From Polyporus tsugae (taxonomy: Eukaryota; Basidiomycota; Agaricomycetes; Polyporales; Polyporaceae), in contig JAHRBS010000009.1 in assembly GCA_024305745.1 (NCBI GenBank), positions 1,116,001 through 1,180,000 of the forward strand: a stretch of 64,000 nucleotides of DNA, given 5' to 3'. This document shows, in pieces, positions 50,774 to 62,388 of this stretch. How positions within the stretch are numbered: position 1 is the stretch's first letter; each line of letters opens with the position of its first letter. The notes below the pieces were generated by a model. That model saw only the letters and a list, made by a program, of their open reading frames with translations, ran no database searches and was not told where the DNA came from. Position numbers and translations under genes: made by a program.

Positions 50774-51819
50774 GATCGCCCGGCGTTCGGGGATTGGTGG
50801 TGGTGTGCTGGACTCGGGTTTGTGCTAACTTATCTGTTTTTGGGACTAATCGGACTATTGGATAGAGAGCTTCCGCGATGCCAGACTATGTGTACGTTTG
50901 CAATAGATCTCGTCATTGCCTATTTTCCTATACTGGTGTGAGTGGGGGCGTTTTGTTTGCTGGGCTGACCAAAGCCGCATTCTGCCTGTCCTCATTCAAC
51001 TGTAAGTGGTGCTCGGCCACGCTATGATGTTGTTCTAATCATCTTGCTTCCAGCCACTGGACCAAGGTTGTACCGACGAGCACCGTTAGGGCTTCGTGAT
51101 TTCGCCTTAGATTCCTGCGGAATTTCCATATAAACTGGCCGATGAATCACTTCCTCTCTCCGAAGCTGCGAACTTCCAGATCCACCGTGGGCATACTACT
51201 CCTGACGAAAATTGACTCGACAAAATAATCAAGATAAATCATGACACGCCCCTCCAACTACAGAGTACGTTGTTAAACTCTTCTCGAAGGCGCGTGATTT
51301 ATCCTATTGCGTCTCGACACAGACCTTCTGGGCCAGGGTCTTGTCCGTCCCGCGCCCCGACCCTTCGACATTCCGGGCTGAGGTGCTCCGCAAAGACCTC
51401 TCACACTCTTATTACACGAGCTTGATGTGTGCCAGACCAACCTCAGGCCATCTTCACCACGAATACCTTCATCGATGTGGTGGTGGCGGCCAGTCCTGTC
51501 GCGTGTGACGGTGAAGCGCTAGCATAGGGTTCATGCGGACGAGCGGATCCTTCCAAAACAGAGTCGAGTCTGAGAAATCATGGGCAATGTTTTGTGGTGC
51601 AGTTCAGGGACACGGATCAACAGGGTCTGTTTTCGGCAGCCCCGTGACAGCACAAACTCGCCGTCTTGCCACCCCGCAAGGTATGCTTGACTCATATACC
51701 ATGTCTCACACCGTTCGAATGTTGTTTGCTCTTGACTCGCCACACATCCCCATACCACCGTCGTCCCCCTCGAAACCTTCGCGCCAATTCCTGCTGCTTA
51801 TACTCAGCCAAAGCGAGCG
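50774..51819. other. Intergenic region upstream of the large GTPase gene
   Basis: No domain was recognised on either strand. A frame at 51533-51823 leads toward the GTPase start and could belong to its 5' UTR or an unrecognised first exon. Confidence 0.4.
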
Positions 51820-54800
51820 ATGAAGTCTCCAGTTCCAAGGGGAACAGTGGACGAACGGGTACGTCGTGGTGCCAGCTTGAGTCCTATGGAAGTACTTACC
51901 TTTAACCCTGTAGTGTCACGCATCGGGTGTGTGATCCCTTTGGATATAACCAGGACGCCGTCCTGACGATTTGTACCTCTTAGACCAAGCAAAAGCCGCG
52001 GCTCTAGCGCACATCCGAGCCTTGGAGGATGTCATTCGGCAATGCCAGGTTGGGGCGGGAGTGCGGGCCCGAGGGGATCGTTACGCAACAGAAGTCGCGA
52101 GGTATCAACAAATCATTTTCTATCTGAAGGCGTGCGTTGAACAGGACTGTCCAGAATCAAGGCAGAATACAAACCGCAAGTAACTGTGGCGATCCTAGGA
52201 GGCGAGTCCAAGATATCTCCGCTGTGTCTCTATTGTGGCTTATCTGACCCTGAACAGCAACTGGGGCCGGGAAGTCGTCGCTGATCAACGCGATCTTAGA
52301 AGGTGATTTGTTGAGTACCCCACTGTGTTTTTCCATTCACTTATAGGTCATCGTAGATGAAATCGTGCCCACGAGTGGCATGGCAGGTACCCTCGTGCTC
52401 TATGATTCTGACTTTCCCGTCGCTTACTCTCGCCTTAGCGTGTACCTCTGTCGTCACCGAAATCTCATACAATGAGAAAAATATCTATGAAGCTGACGTA
52501 CACTTCCTCGCAGAGGTAGAGTGGCGCAAGGAGGTACTCGTCCTTCTCGACGACCTACAGGAAGACTTCGGTGATGAGGAGTCCGATCGTTTCAGCCAGT
52601 GGGGGGAATCTGGACCACCTTCAGGTGACACAGCGGCGAACATCGCATGGGCGAAGGTAAGTATGTGCTACACGATGATTTAAGTTTCGATCCTGACGTA
52701 TTACACCCTAGGTCCACGCTGTGTATCCCGACCTGAACCTTACGATGCTTTCCGCATTAGATGTAGATTCCGTGCTAGGTCGATCAGATGGTGATATCCC
52801 AAAGCCTTTCGCACCTGCATGCAACGACATTGATCAGAGGTCTCTAGCTGTATCGAAACTCCTGGGCACTACCGTCCACATTGAGGCTGCGACCTCCGCT
52901 GAGTTTGCCCAGATGATGACGCCCTACATCATATCGCAAGACCAGGATCACGGACCTGAAGCTCACTCTTCGATGACATACTGGCCATTGATAAGGCAGC
53001 TCAAGGTCCGCTGCCCCGCCCACGCCCTTTCGACAGGCATTGTGCTAGTAGACCTCCCAGGAGTCGCGGATGCCAATGCCGCAAGAGCCTGCATCGCTGG
53101 CGAGTACATGCAGAAATGCGACCACTTCTGGATCGCCGCCCCCGTGACTCGGGCAGTCAATGATAAGACTGCGCATGGTACGAATGTCCTGTTGGACGGT
53201 CGTCCATGCTTATTCTTATTCTTAGCTGACATTTTTGCGCGTAGACCTCCTCGGGAAAGGGTTCCGCGTCCAAATGCAAATGGGTAAGGTGGAAATTTAC
53301 GATTGATATCCTTGCACTGACGCGCAGCGGCTTTAATAGATGGCAGGTACGTTACTCCAAGCCAGTTCGCATCATGCTGTGCTCGCATTAACACCCAATA
53401 GGCTTGATCCAAAGGCTTTCACGTTTATCGGTAGGTTACGGCTTTCAGTGCGCGCTATGCATAACCTATGCTGATAACACGATAGTCACGAAGTGCGATG
53501 ATATTTCTCACAAGGAGATCGCAAAGGCGCTGCGCCTAGGAAATCACCCGCAATATCAGAAGCTCCGCAACGACATCGAACACCATAGGGCCGAAGTTGC
53601 CAAGTGGAAAGATCAGGACAAGAGTGCAAGTAGCGCTAGTCGTGGTAAGCAGATTGAAAGGCCATTGAGAGTCATACTAATTCGGAGCTTGAAGGCATGA
53701 GTAAGACTATCAATGACTTGGCAGTCCAAGTTTCAGGGCTGAAGCAGCGTTTGGCCAAGTCACCCAGTTTGAGTTCTACGCTCAAACACCCCAAGCCTGA
53801 CAACGCGGAGGTACCTGCTGGCAATGAGCGCAAACGACCTCGCGCGGACAAGCCTATCGCATCCGGTTCTACGGGCTTCATTCCAGGTACAGATCGGGCG
53901 CCAGACTTTACTAGTGGAATCTCGGGAAGCGATCAAGGGACTGCACACGAACTAGAAGCTCTGCAAAAGAGGATTACTGACGGCGCAGCGACGTTGGCGG
54001 TGCACATGCAAAGTACACAGGAGGCTAAAGAAAAGATTCGGGAGGAGGAAGACAGCGTGCAGCGTGCGCGAGCCATGCTCAATGGCTTCTGTGCTTCGGA
54101 GCGTTCAAAGGTGATGAAAAGTGATTGCAAGCCTGGGAGCGAGACAGCCTGAATGGCATGTTCTGACAACTCCCTTTTGAAGTACACAATTTGTAGGATC
54201 AAGGCCGACTTCAAAGCCGGTGTTGCCGAGCATGGTGAGTTCCATATCAGCTCATTATATTGAGTGTGATTTCAACTGAATATTGTGCGTGTTAGGAATC
54301 AGTATCTCCGAAGGTGATTGTCCATAGACGACACCGTCTGAACATTTGAAGCTAACTCTTCAACTTCCCAGATATTGCGGTTTTTACCATCTCCGCTAGG
54401 GACTTCGTGCGCCTTTCTGGTAAGGTCCAATCCTTGATCATTTGAGAGATATAGTTTGAAAATGATTGACCTTGAAACCTTAGCTGATGGCGACGAGGCA
54501 GCACAATGCTTCATAAACAAAGAGGACACCAATGTGCCCGCTCTGCAGCAGTGGTGCCACGCACTTGCACTACCTGTTCGTGAGGCTGCCACCGAGAGAC
54601 TCTTCGTCCGGCTCAGGGCATTCGCGGAATCTTTCAGATCTTTCATTGAAGACTCACCTGGTGTCAAGAGTGACGATCGTGACGCTATGATTTCGCAGTG
54701 GGCGTCTCCTATGGAGGATTGCTCGGAACGCGATTTCCGCTCCCGCACAGTGCGGTACCGCAAAGCGCAAGAATGTGACTTCCAAGGCGTTACGTGGCGT

Positions 54801-55957
54801 CTGATCAATGTCAGTCGGTATCAACAACACGCGTTGCAAGCATTCAGCTAACAATATGTCTCTAACTGCAGGACTTCAAAGAGGTTGTGAACACGTGTGT
54901 CTGCGATCTCCAGGACACGGCTGAAGAATGCTTGCAAGATAAATGTGAACAGGCGACGAACATGGTATGGGACAGTGTTGCATGAATGCCATCACGCTGC
55001 CTTATTGACCAGACTTCCATTGCAGGCCAACAAAGTTGCTCTAAAGATCTCAGACGACTTTGCTGCGTCGATGCATTGGCAGACCTACCTCGCGAGTATG
55101 TCCCATTTTTTATCTTAACAACTATGGATACTGATGCCACCCAATTCCTAGCAATACGTCGCGATGGGTCATGGTGGTGTGGGAACCTCAATGTCGAGCT
55201 CCTGACACCCTTTTCTTCCCACATTGCGACAGGTTGGTGTAACCTGTTCGCGAAGGACTTCTTCACCTCCTTCCAATCCGAGGCGCTTGGTGCGGTCTCT
55301 TCTGTAGGTAATGAGGTGGCCAAGACTCTTCCTGACTACCTCAAAGGACGAGCCAAGCATCAAGTCAAGGTGTGCTTGACCGAAGCACGCGCAGCATTGG
55401 AGGATATCATCCCGATGGTCCAGAGAGCCGTGCAAGACCATCGCAAAGCCATCTCTCGCAGGCTTGCCCCTCGGATCGAAGCCGAACTGCTGCACGGGTA
55501 TGATCTGGCGAAAGTCGAGCGCGGCCGCGGTTGTGTGGCGAGACAGAAGGTTAGTGATCAGGTCACCGTCCTCTCCCCTCGGTGCCAGAACCTGAACGTC
55601 TATGTTGCAGGCCATCATCCACGACTACGTCAACAAGAAGAGGAACACAGCATTCCAAGTTGCCGCAAATGATCTCACCGAAGGTCTGAAGCAGGCTGCT
55701 AATAGCATCGGAGAGCAGCTGGACGACGCTCTTGGGGAGGTTGCGAGAACGGTTCGTGCGAGATCCAGGCTCACGCAGCCGCGTACTGATTGATTCCCCA
55801 TCGCCAATAGGTGGAGAAGAATATGTCCGTCCTTTGGGATGGTCCTGTTCTGCTCAATGATGACGGAGATGATCCCGTGGCACTTCGGATGAGGATCATA
55901 AATGTCCTGGATGGGATTGTGTCCGATATTGATTCACGGACCACACCGCGAACTTGA
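51820..55957 (+). CDS. Dynamin-like large GTPase of the SLIP-GC (nuclear GTPase) type
   Basis: This is a multi-exon gene for a large P-loop GTPase. G1 is GATGAGKSSLINAIL, which forms across an intron ending at 52257. G2 lies in VPTSGMAACTSVVTEISY. G3 is VLVDLPGVADANAARA. G4 is TYADNTIVTKCDD. After the GTPase domain come coiled-coil-prone, charged segments (about 53550-54150, with a basic KRPRADK stretch near 53830), DFKEVVNTCVCDLQDTAEEC, WQTYLA, DEVAKTLP-like helices and ALRMRIINVLDGIVSDID near the end. This order matches the SLIP-GC-like proteins seen in vertebrates and expanded in fungi; their fungal role is unknown. The start (ATG 51820, exons 51820-51861, a 13-nt exon, then 51979 on) is tentative. 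The end may instead run to about 56186 through a weak intron. Intron 52202-52257 has a GC donor. Confidence 0.75.
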
Positions 55958-56526
55958 CATTTTGTAGCTCGTAGAACATTTGGCAATGAAAGCATGTGAA
56001 CATGCTGAACGGCGGGTCCCGTCGGTGGGAAATTGGGAGTCGGGACGTGCTCCCATTTCGATTGATGGTACATCTGTTGTACTCAAGGATCGCTTGTCAC
56101 TTATCTGCGGCCTCGTGGTGACTTCCCGCCCCAGGCACGCAGTTCTCCTTCATGAGGGCCAACCCAATCCGAATCTAGAAATGTAATGCCGTATGTTTTA
56201 CGCGAATATTAGCACGTGTTGTCTGCGTGCGTCGAGAGTTTATCTGCCGTGAACCATCTACAACAGACAACCAAGCTGCTGGCGCTGAGACCGTACTGTA
56301 TCCACATCCTTCCCTCCGCTTTCCTCGCCCTCGTATTTCAAATTTCGATGCCGTCGTATCACACCAATATCAATGAATCAAAAGGTTGCAAGTCTCCGTT
56401 TTTTTTTCGCTTATTTAACTACATGAGCGTGTGGGACGTAAGTATATACGTCTACATTGCCCGCCATCATGTACAACTCCTCCCTCTTGAACCCGTCTCC
56501 CCCAACCTCATCCAAATACCTGGACG
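55958..56526. other. Spacer between the GTPase and GMC genes
   Basis: An open stretch at 55971-56186 (LVEHLAMKACEHAERRVP) could be a final GTPase exon if the weak donor at 55919 is used. The rest shows no gene. TATA-like sequence is absent from the last 100 bp. Confidence 0.4.
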
Positions 56527-58646
56527 ATGTGGCCCTTCTCGCCATCCTACCCAGAGCGAACCGTAGACGCGCTCCACGAAGAATATGACTACATTGTCGT
56601 AGGTGAGTACTGACTGTCCGTCCTCCCCTGCCTGCCGCCCTGCAGTCCATCCCAATACGACGAGCCGACCTGCTTTTTGCATGCGCAGGTGGCGGAACTG
56701 CTGGGTGCGCCATTGCGAACCGACTCTCCGCTTCGCCCAACACCCGTGTCCTCCTCGTCGAACGCGGCCCCGTCGCCGACACGTGGGCCGCGCGCGTCCC
56801 GCTCTTCTCATCCGACTTCGCCTCTGACGGCTCGCGCACCATCAAGCGCACCATGGTGCCCCAGCCCGAGCTCATAGGCGCGACCGGAATCCAGGGCGAT
56901 CGCGCCGTTGAGGCCTACACAGGCGCGGTGCTCGGCGGCACGAGCAGGATCAACCAGATGCTGTATACGCGAGGGCTACCGGACGAGTACAACAGGTGGG
57001 AGACGGAGGCGGGGATGAAGGGGTGGGGATGGGACCAGATGAACGGCTACTTTCTCAAGAGCGAGAAGTCGGAGTCCGCGGTCGAGAGTGTGCATAGTCA
57101 AGGCGGGGTCTGGAAGAACAAGCTGCACACTTCTTTCTACTTCAAGGGCTTCTCCGAGTGCGTGCTTAGCCATGCCCCTTGTTCTCCTTCCCCTCACCTC
57201 TCCTCAGGGCGATTGAAGCCGCGAAGTCTATCGGCCTTCCGTACATCCCCGACCTGAACTCCCCCGACCACCCGCCATTCGGCTGCGTGCGGTTGCACTT
57301 CACCATCGATGAGAACTCTCATCGACACTCGTCCTACCACGCGTTCCTCCCGAAGGACGTTGCGTTCGCGCGGGAAGAGCATCTGCATATATGCACCAAT
57401 ACGATCGTGGAGAGGCTGGAGACCGAGAGGACGGCTAAGGGCGACTTGGTTGTCACTGGCGTTGCTTTGGGGCAGCGGGAAGAAGGGAAGGGTAGCAGGA
57501 GGAGCGTTAGGGCGAGGAAGGAGGTCATCCTCAGCGCGGGACCATTTGGATCGCCGCAGATTCTGATGGTAAGGTGAGTGCTCGTTCGTATGGCACCGAT
57601 CCGTAGTCCAGGGCTCACAGACATCGTAGCGGCATTGGGTCGGCAGAGCACCTCAAGGATGTCGGTATCACCGTCGTGAAGGATCTGCCCGCCGTTGGGT
57701 CCAATTTAGTACGTTTCGTTGGCTCTGCTTGTAGTTTTGGGCGTTTACGAGGTCCCCGTTGGTAGCAAGACCACTTCGGTGTCTCTGTAGGGTTCCACAT
57801 CAACATGTCGGACTCACTCCTTTCACTCGAGAAACGTCCCTGGGTATTCTTCATTGAACTCATCCGCTATCTCATCTGGGGCACGGGCCTGCTCCTCGTT
57901 CCAGTTCTCCAACTGGCCGTCTTTACGCACTCAAGCTTGTTAGACAGCACCGGCACACCCTCCAAGACCGAAAAGCCGTCCAACGAAACGCTCCCTGACA
58001 TCGAGATCATGCCGGTATGTGTTTCCTTTTCTCATCTCCGCCATCTACATCCTCATCCAATTGGCCGCTGTAGATGGCGTACGACAGCACAGATACGCCA
58101 GGTACTGGTGTCGCGATCCCGCGCACGAAAGGCACCTACAGCTTCCTCAACGTCCTCCTCGCACCCGCCTCGCGCGGCACCGTCCGACTCTCCTCGCCCG
58201 ACCCCCGTGCCCCGCTCGTTATCGACCCCGCGTATCTCTCGAACCCTACAGACCTCGTGCCCCTGCGCGCGTCCCTCAAGCTCTCCCTCCGCCTTCGCGA
58301 CGCCATGCGTGCTCGGGGGTACCAAATGACGGACGCCACCGTGCCTGCAAGCGAGCGCGACGAGGACCTGGACCGCTGGATCCGGCGCGCGAACCGGACG
58401 ACGTACCACTACTCGTCGACGTGCCGGATGGGGCGGGAGGAGGACCTTGATTGGGACGGAGGCGCGGTGGTCGACGAGCGGCTGCGGGTGTACGGGGTCG
58501 GGAAGCTGAGGGTCGCGGACTCGTCAGTGTTCCCGTGGGTGCCGCGGACGCACACGCAGGCGCCGAGCGTTGCGGTCGGGGAGAAGGCTGCGGATATGAT
58601 TCTGAGCGACAACTATGTAGAACCTGATGTACGTCTGACATTGTAG
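56527..58646 (+). CDS. GMC-family FAD oxidoreductase (aryl-alcohol oxidase/glucose-methanol-choline type)
   Basis: GMC enzymes oxidise alcohols or sugars, often yielding H2O2. ATG 56527 opens MWPFSPSYPERTVDAL, then YDYIVVGGGTAGCAIANRLS forms across intron 1 (about 56604-56689): the FAD-binding motif. VLLVERGP, GAVLGGTSRINQMLYTRGLP (GMC signature 1), ILSAGPFGSPQILM (signature 2) and GSNLQDHFGVSVGFHIN follow. The C-terminal catalytic part has STCRMGREED and SSVFPWVPRTHTQAPSVAVG with the active-site His. No signal peptide is seen, so the protein is probably intracellular, unlike classical secreted aryl-alcohol oxidases. Short introns lie near 57158-57210, 57573-57630, 57710-57765 and 58015-58073. 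Substrate cannot be told from sequence. Confidence 0.9.
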
Positions 58647-59017
58647 ACCTCCCTATACACAGGAGCCCTGACCACTGTTGCGACAATGGCCGGCGGCAAC
58701 CTGTTGTAGCTGACGAGTGGGCTAGGTGATACCCGGGCTTCCAGGTTCAAATCCTCACAGATCTGGGACCCAACAGATTCCGACTTTCACTTTGGGACGT
58801 CGATCACACTCGAAGCTCGAAGGATGATACATAGGAATAGCACAGCCCCAAAGGCTAAAGGACAAGTCCCTCGAGTTATGTAGATAAACCTAAAGTTCAT
58901 CCAGTTCACCTCCGTCTAATAGTAGTACCCCTCCCCTGGGCCTCCTCCTTATCCTTGCATGACCACTAATAACCTTTACAACGGTACCTGCTAACACCAC
59001 CAAAGCCTCAGGGATCT
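58647..59017. other. Intergenic region; contains a weak tRNA-like sequence
   Basis: No gene is supported. A GGTTCAAATCC B-box-like word occurs near 58743, preceded by an A-box-like TAGCTGACGAGTGGG, but the arms do not pair well (see rejected items). Confidence 0.4.
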
Positions 59018-59640
59018 ATGTCTTCTCGAACTCGGTTGTTCCTCCGTCGCGCTGCTCAAGTGAGCGCTGTGGTCGTTCTTCCCCCCGCTTACTTCGCATA
59101 CCATACCATCACCCGCGCGCCTCGCGCCTCCTTGCCTTCCAGAGTCGTCTTCGACGCCCCCGCTCCGGACACCCTCCAATCCCGCGACACAACATGTGCC
59201 CTATGTTGACGTCTACGCCACGCGCGTTCTCTAATCGACCCCCATGCGAAGACTCGGAACGCTGGGAGCCCCAACCCGAGCGTGGAAGAGCTGTGGCCGC
59301 GCACCTTCCTGGAGAACAAGCTACTCCGAGCTACACGGCGCGCCATCGGCGCCGCGCCGCCCTCCAAGCCACCCGACCACGGCGAGCATGGCTTCCATAA
59401 CCTGAAGGACCGTCGACCAGAAGCGGCTCACGACCAATTCCTCGTCCTCCGCCCCGCCGCGCCAGGCTCACCGCTGTTAATAGGGGTGGTCAGAGTGGGC
59501 GATTTCATGCCCGTTCTGCTGGCGGATTGCGCTCTGGGGGTACCCGTGGATGCTGATGTGGGGCCGGCACGAGTTCAGCGTGGGGCCGGTGGACGCGGAG
59601 GGCATGGTCGAGGTGCGGCACAGGAGCGCGCATGACTAGT
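59018..59640 (+). pseudogene. Unknown gene broken by frameshifts
   Basis: ATG 59018 opens a plausible N-terminus with a hydrophobic segment (VSAVVVLPPAYFAYHTI) and runs to a stop at 59207-59209. Coherent protein-like stretches continue in other frames: YVDVYATRVL near 59200, VEELWPRTFLENKLLR near 59281-59330, HDQFLVLRP near 59430, and WRIALWGYPWMLMWGRHEFS near 59520-59585. No splice sites join these frames convincingly, so several small indels are the simplest reading. I do not recognise the family. Sequencing error or unrecognised introns remain possible. Confidence 0.5.
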
Positions 59641-60286
59641 GGGTCGAGGAGAAGGGCCAGGGCCCGGCGCAGAACACAAATACCGGAGTGGATCAAGCGA
59701 TGGCATAGGGCGTCCGCGATGTGGTTGTTGGACGAGCGCGGTGGCCGCATGGCCCAGGCTCCGCTGCTTCATAAGTTCACGATATCTGTCCTCAAAACTG
59801 GCCGCGCTGTTGGAAGCTGTCAAGCCATCGCCCCTCGAGCGTACGCGGTCTGAAGATGGAAGAGCGTCGCTCTGCTGGACGCTTGAGTCACAGTTGGCAT
59901 CTCGAACCACGCATCGTTGATATCGGGGGCTCTATTTGTCGTCGGGCTCAGGAGCACTAGACATGTCAAAGAATTATAGAGGCAGTCCATGTTCACTCTA
60001 GCTGCTGGCTCGAGGGCAGAAGGTCGTAGTTGCTCAAGACGGGCTCTGCCTACCACACGGTCAGGCCAGTTATTACTAGAGCACAACATGCAATGGGGTG
60101 TACAGGTATTGTCTATGATATGAACAACCAATCGCAATCCATGTTGACATGTCAAGTAATTGGTACAAGAAGCGAGGTCAAGAACGTATCGGAAAGTCGA
60201 GTGATCAGTGAGAGCTGTCCCAGAGATCCCGGACGCCGGTGCAACAACCGCTCATCCACCACAGAGAAGAACACGACCTGGCGTAT
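59641..60286. other. Spacer; no gene seen
   Basis: This lies between the broken unknown gene and the 3' end of the P450 gene. Frames here have no start context or motif. Confidence 0.45.
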
Positions 60287-62388
60287 TCAGCAAGATGCCG
60301 CTTGGCGCTTCCTGAACAACACCTGGCCGGTGGGGGAGGGAATGATTTGCCCAGAAAAGCATATATTTGCCGGCCGCTTGCCGTCGTCGCCGAGCTTGAG
60401 GTCGTAGTTGAGGATGATGTAGGCGAGCATCGCCTTCAGCACGCTCGCTGCGAAGAACCGTCCCGGGCTGCGAAATCCTAATGGTGAGAATTTCCTCTTC
60501 CAAGTTCTGGAGGATGGGGTGGGGAAAGACGCACCAGGCGTGCCTGCCGTGGCCGAAAGAGACGAAGTCGACGGACGTCTTGACGAACTGGTGCTTTGCG
60601 CTCTCGCCTTCGCGTTCCCGCATATTCGCGAAGCGGAACGGGTCGAATACGTCTGCGTTGACGTAGTTCGCTTCGTCGTGGTGCGCCGGGCGCGCAGCCG
60701 CAGCGAGGACCGTGCCCTTCGGGACGAACGTCCCGTCGTTGAGGGTGATGTCCTTCGTCACCTTGCGCGGGAGCGCGACTGCGAAATACAGGCAGCGTCA
60801 GGTTACGGACAGTACGGTGCAAACGGGGAACAATACGAACTAAGTGAGATTCCGTGGTAACGAGAAGACTCCCTTAAAATGCTGTCGAGCTTCCACATCT
60901 TGTCTATAGCTGCCTTGCTCCACCCGTCTGTTGCGACGACAGCCTCGATCTCTTCCCGAAGTGGTTGGATGCATTCGGGCATTGCGGCGAGGTCGTACAG
61001 TACATGAGTGATGCTCTGACGCGATCACAAGTGGGATGTCAGTGTTCTTCGAACGGGCACGAGGGGGAAAATACGTACGTTAGAAGAGGTGTGGATGGCT
61101 GCGAAGTTGACGAGGAAGATCCGCTCGAGAATGCTGACATCCGACTGGTTCCTGCGAACAGCCTCGTCGATAATCCATTGGAGCACGTCGTTCTAAGCAC
61201 AATTCGTGAGTTAGCATCACCACCACAGCGTTGACTCACGACAGGACGTACGGGCTTGTCGGACCAGTCCTCGCCGAATGCCTTCATGCTCCCCTTCCTC
61301 TCGTTGATCACTGGTCGGATATGTTGCATCGCTTGGCCCATGGTTCGCCTCGCGCTGCTCAACAGCTGGCCTACAAGTCTGTTTACACAATACTCAGATA
61401 TGTGTTCGCAAATTTGTGTGGGAGAAGCTCACGTCTTGAAGAAGTACGGGGTGATGGCCATGATCACCGAGTCCTTTATCACATCTACAGTGAAGCGAAT
61501 GGCTAATTGCGAAAAATTCTCGTTACGGCCTGCAAAATCCATGCCTCAGTCAGTCAGGGGGCTGAGAACTCGGACGCGAGCACGTACAGAGCTCAAGCCC
61601 TAGGAAGGCGCGGTTGCTGACCCTGGCGACGACCTTCTGCATCGTGGTCACGACACTCACAGCAGTCCACTCTATGCAAATTTGGATGAGTGGAAGTAAG
61701 ATATAGATTCACATGGAAAACCACTCACCGTTGCCCTTCGTGGGTATGTAATGTGACACCGCGAGCTTCAGCTCATCGACGACGTCAGGAACAATGGCCG
61801 GAAGCATCCGGGTCAGCTTCTCCTTGATGATGCCGACGTGGTACTGGTCATCCAACGCTTCATGCCCAATGATGTACTTCATCTGGACGATCTACGCCGG
61901 GAAGTTAGCCCACGACTAGACGTATGACCACACGTCGTACCTCTTCAATCCCCTCCAAGAACGACACCTCACTGTCAGGCCGACTCCTGAGCTCGTCGAC
62001 CATCTCAGACCCAGAAACCACAACGAGCCAGCGGTCAAAAAGGGCGATCTTGAAGGTCGAACCATGGTACTGCGGGCCAAAATGTTGAGTCGTCCCATTG
62101 CCAAAAGGTGCGCAAAGAGTAAACGAAAACCTTTTGGTAACCTTTCTGGATCAATGCCTCTCCGTTGCGCAAGAAGTTGAGCCACGTCAGGATCGAAAGT
62201 CCCGGTGCATCTGATCCCCCGACGGTGGGAATGGAACTCAACTGCTCAGACGATCAGCATCGCATCCTACATCCCCAACCCCTCGAGAGGATACTCACTG
62301 GATGGGTCTTCCATCGTACAACACAGAACGCGACCAAGATGGCCACGCCAGCGAGGATGAGTGCTTGGGGGTCCTCCAAAGCGATCAT
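60287..62388 (-). CDS. Cytochrome P450 monooxygenase
   Basis: The start MIALEDPQALILAGVAILVAF contains an N-terminal membrane anchor, followed by a Pro-containing hinge (KTHPLSSIPTVGGSDAPG). The core shows VVSGSEMVDELRSRPDSEVSF, YIIGHEALDDQYHVGIIKEKLTRMLP, EWTAVSVVTTMQKVVARVSNRAF, an I-helix region (VNFAAIHTSSNSITHVLYDLA) and a K-helix ExxR within KLDSILRESLR. DGTFVPKGTVLAAAARPAHHD precedes the heme-binding loop FGHGRHACPGRFF. That loop forms across an intron (about 60472-60537) which splits the heme-ligand Cys codon. The C-terminus ends near FRKRQAASC. About ten exons. Members with this architecture are abundant in Agaricomycetes; the substrate is unknown. Confidence 0.9.

Noticed and set aside
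58690..58765. tRNA-like sequence with A-box and B-box words
   Set aside because: The B-box GGTTCAAATCC is good, but the T stem pairs only 3 of 5 positions, the anticodon stem pairs poorly and no acceptor stem closes it. At best a degenerate tRNA-derived fragment.
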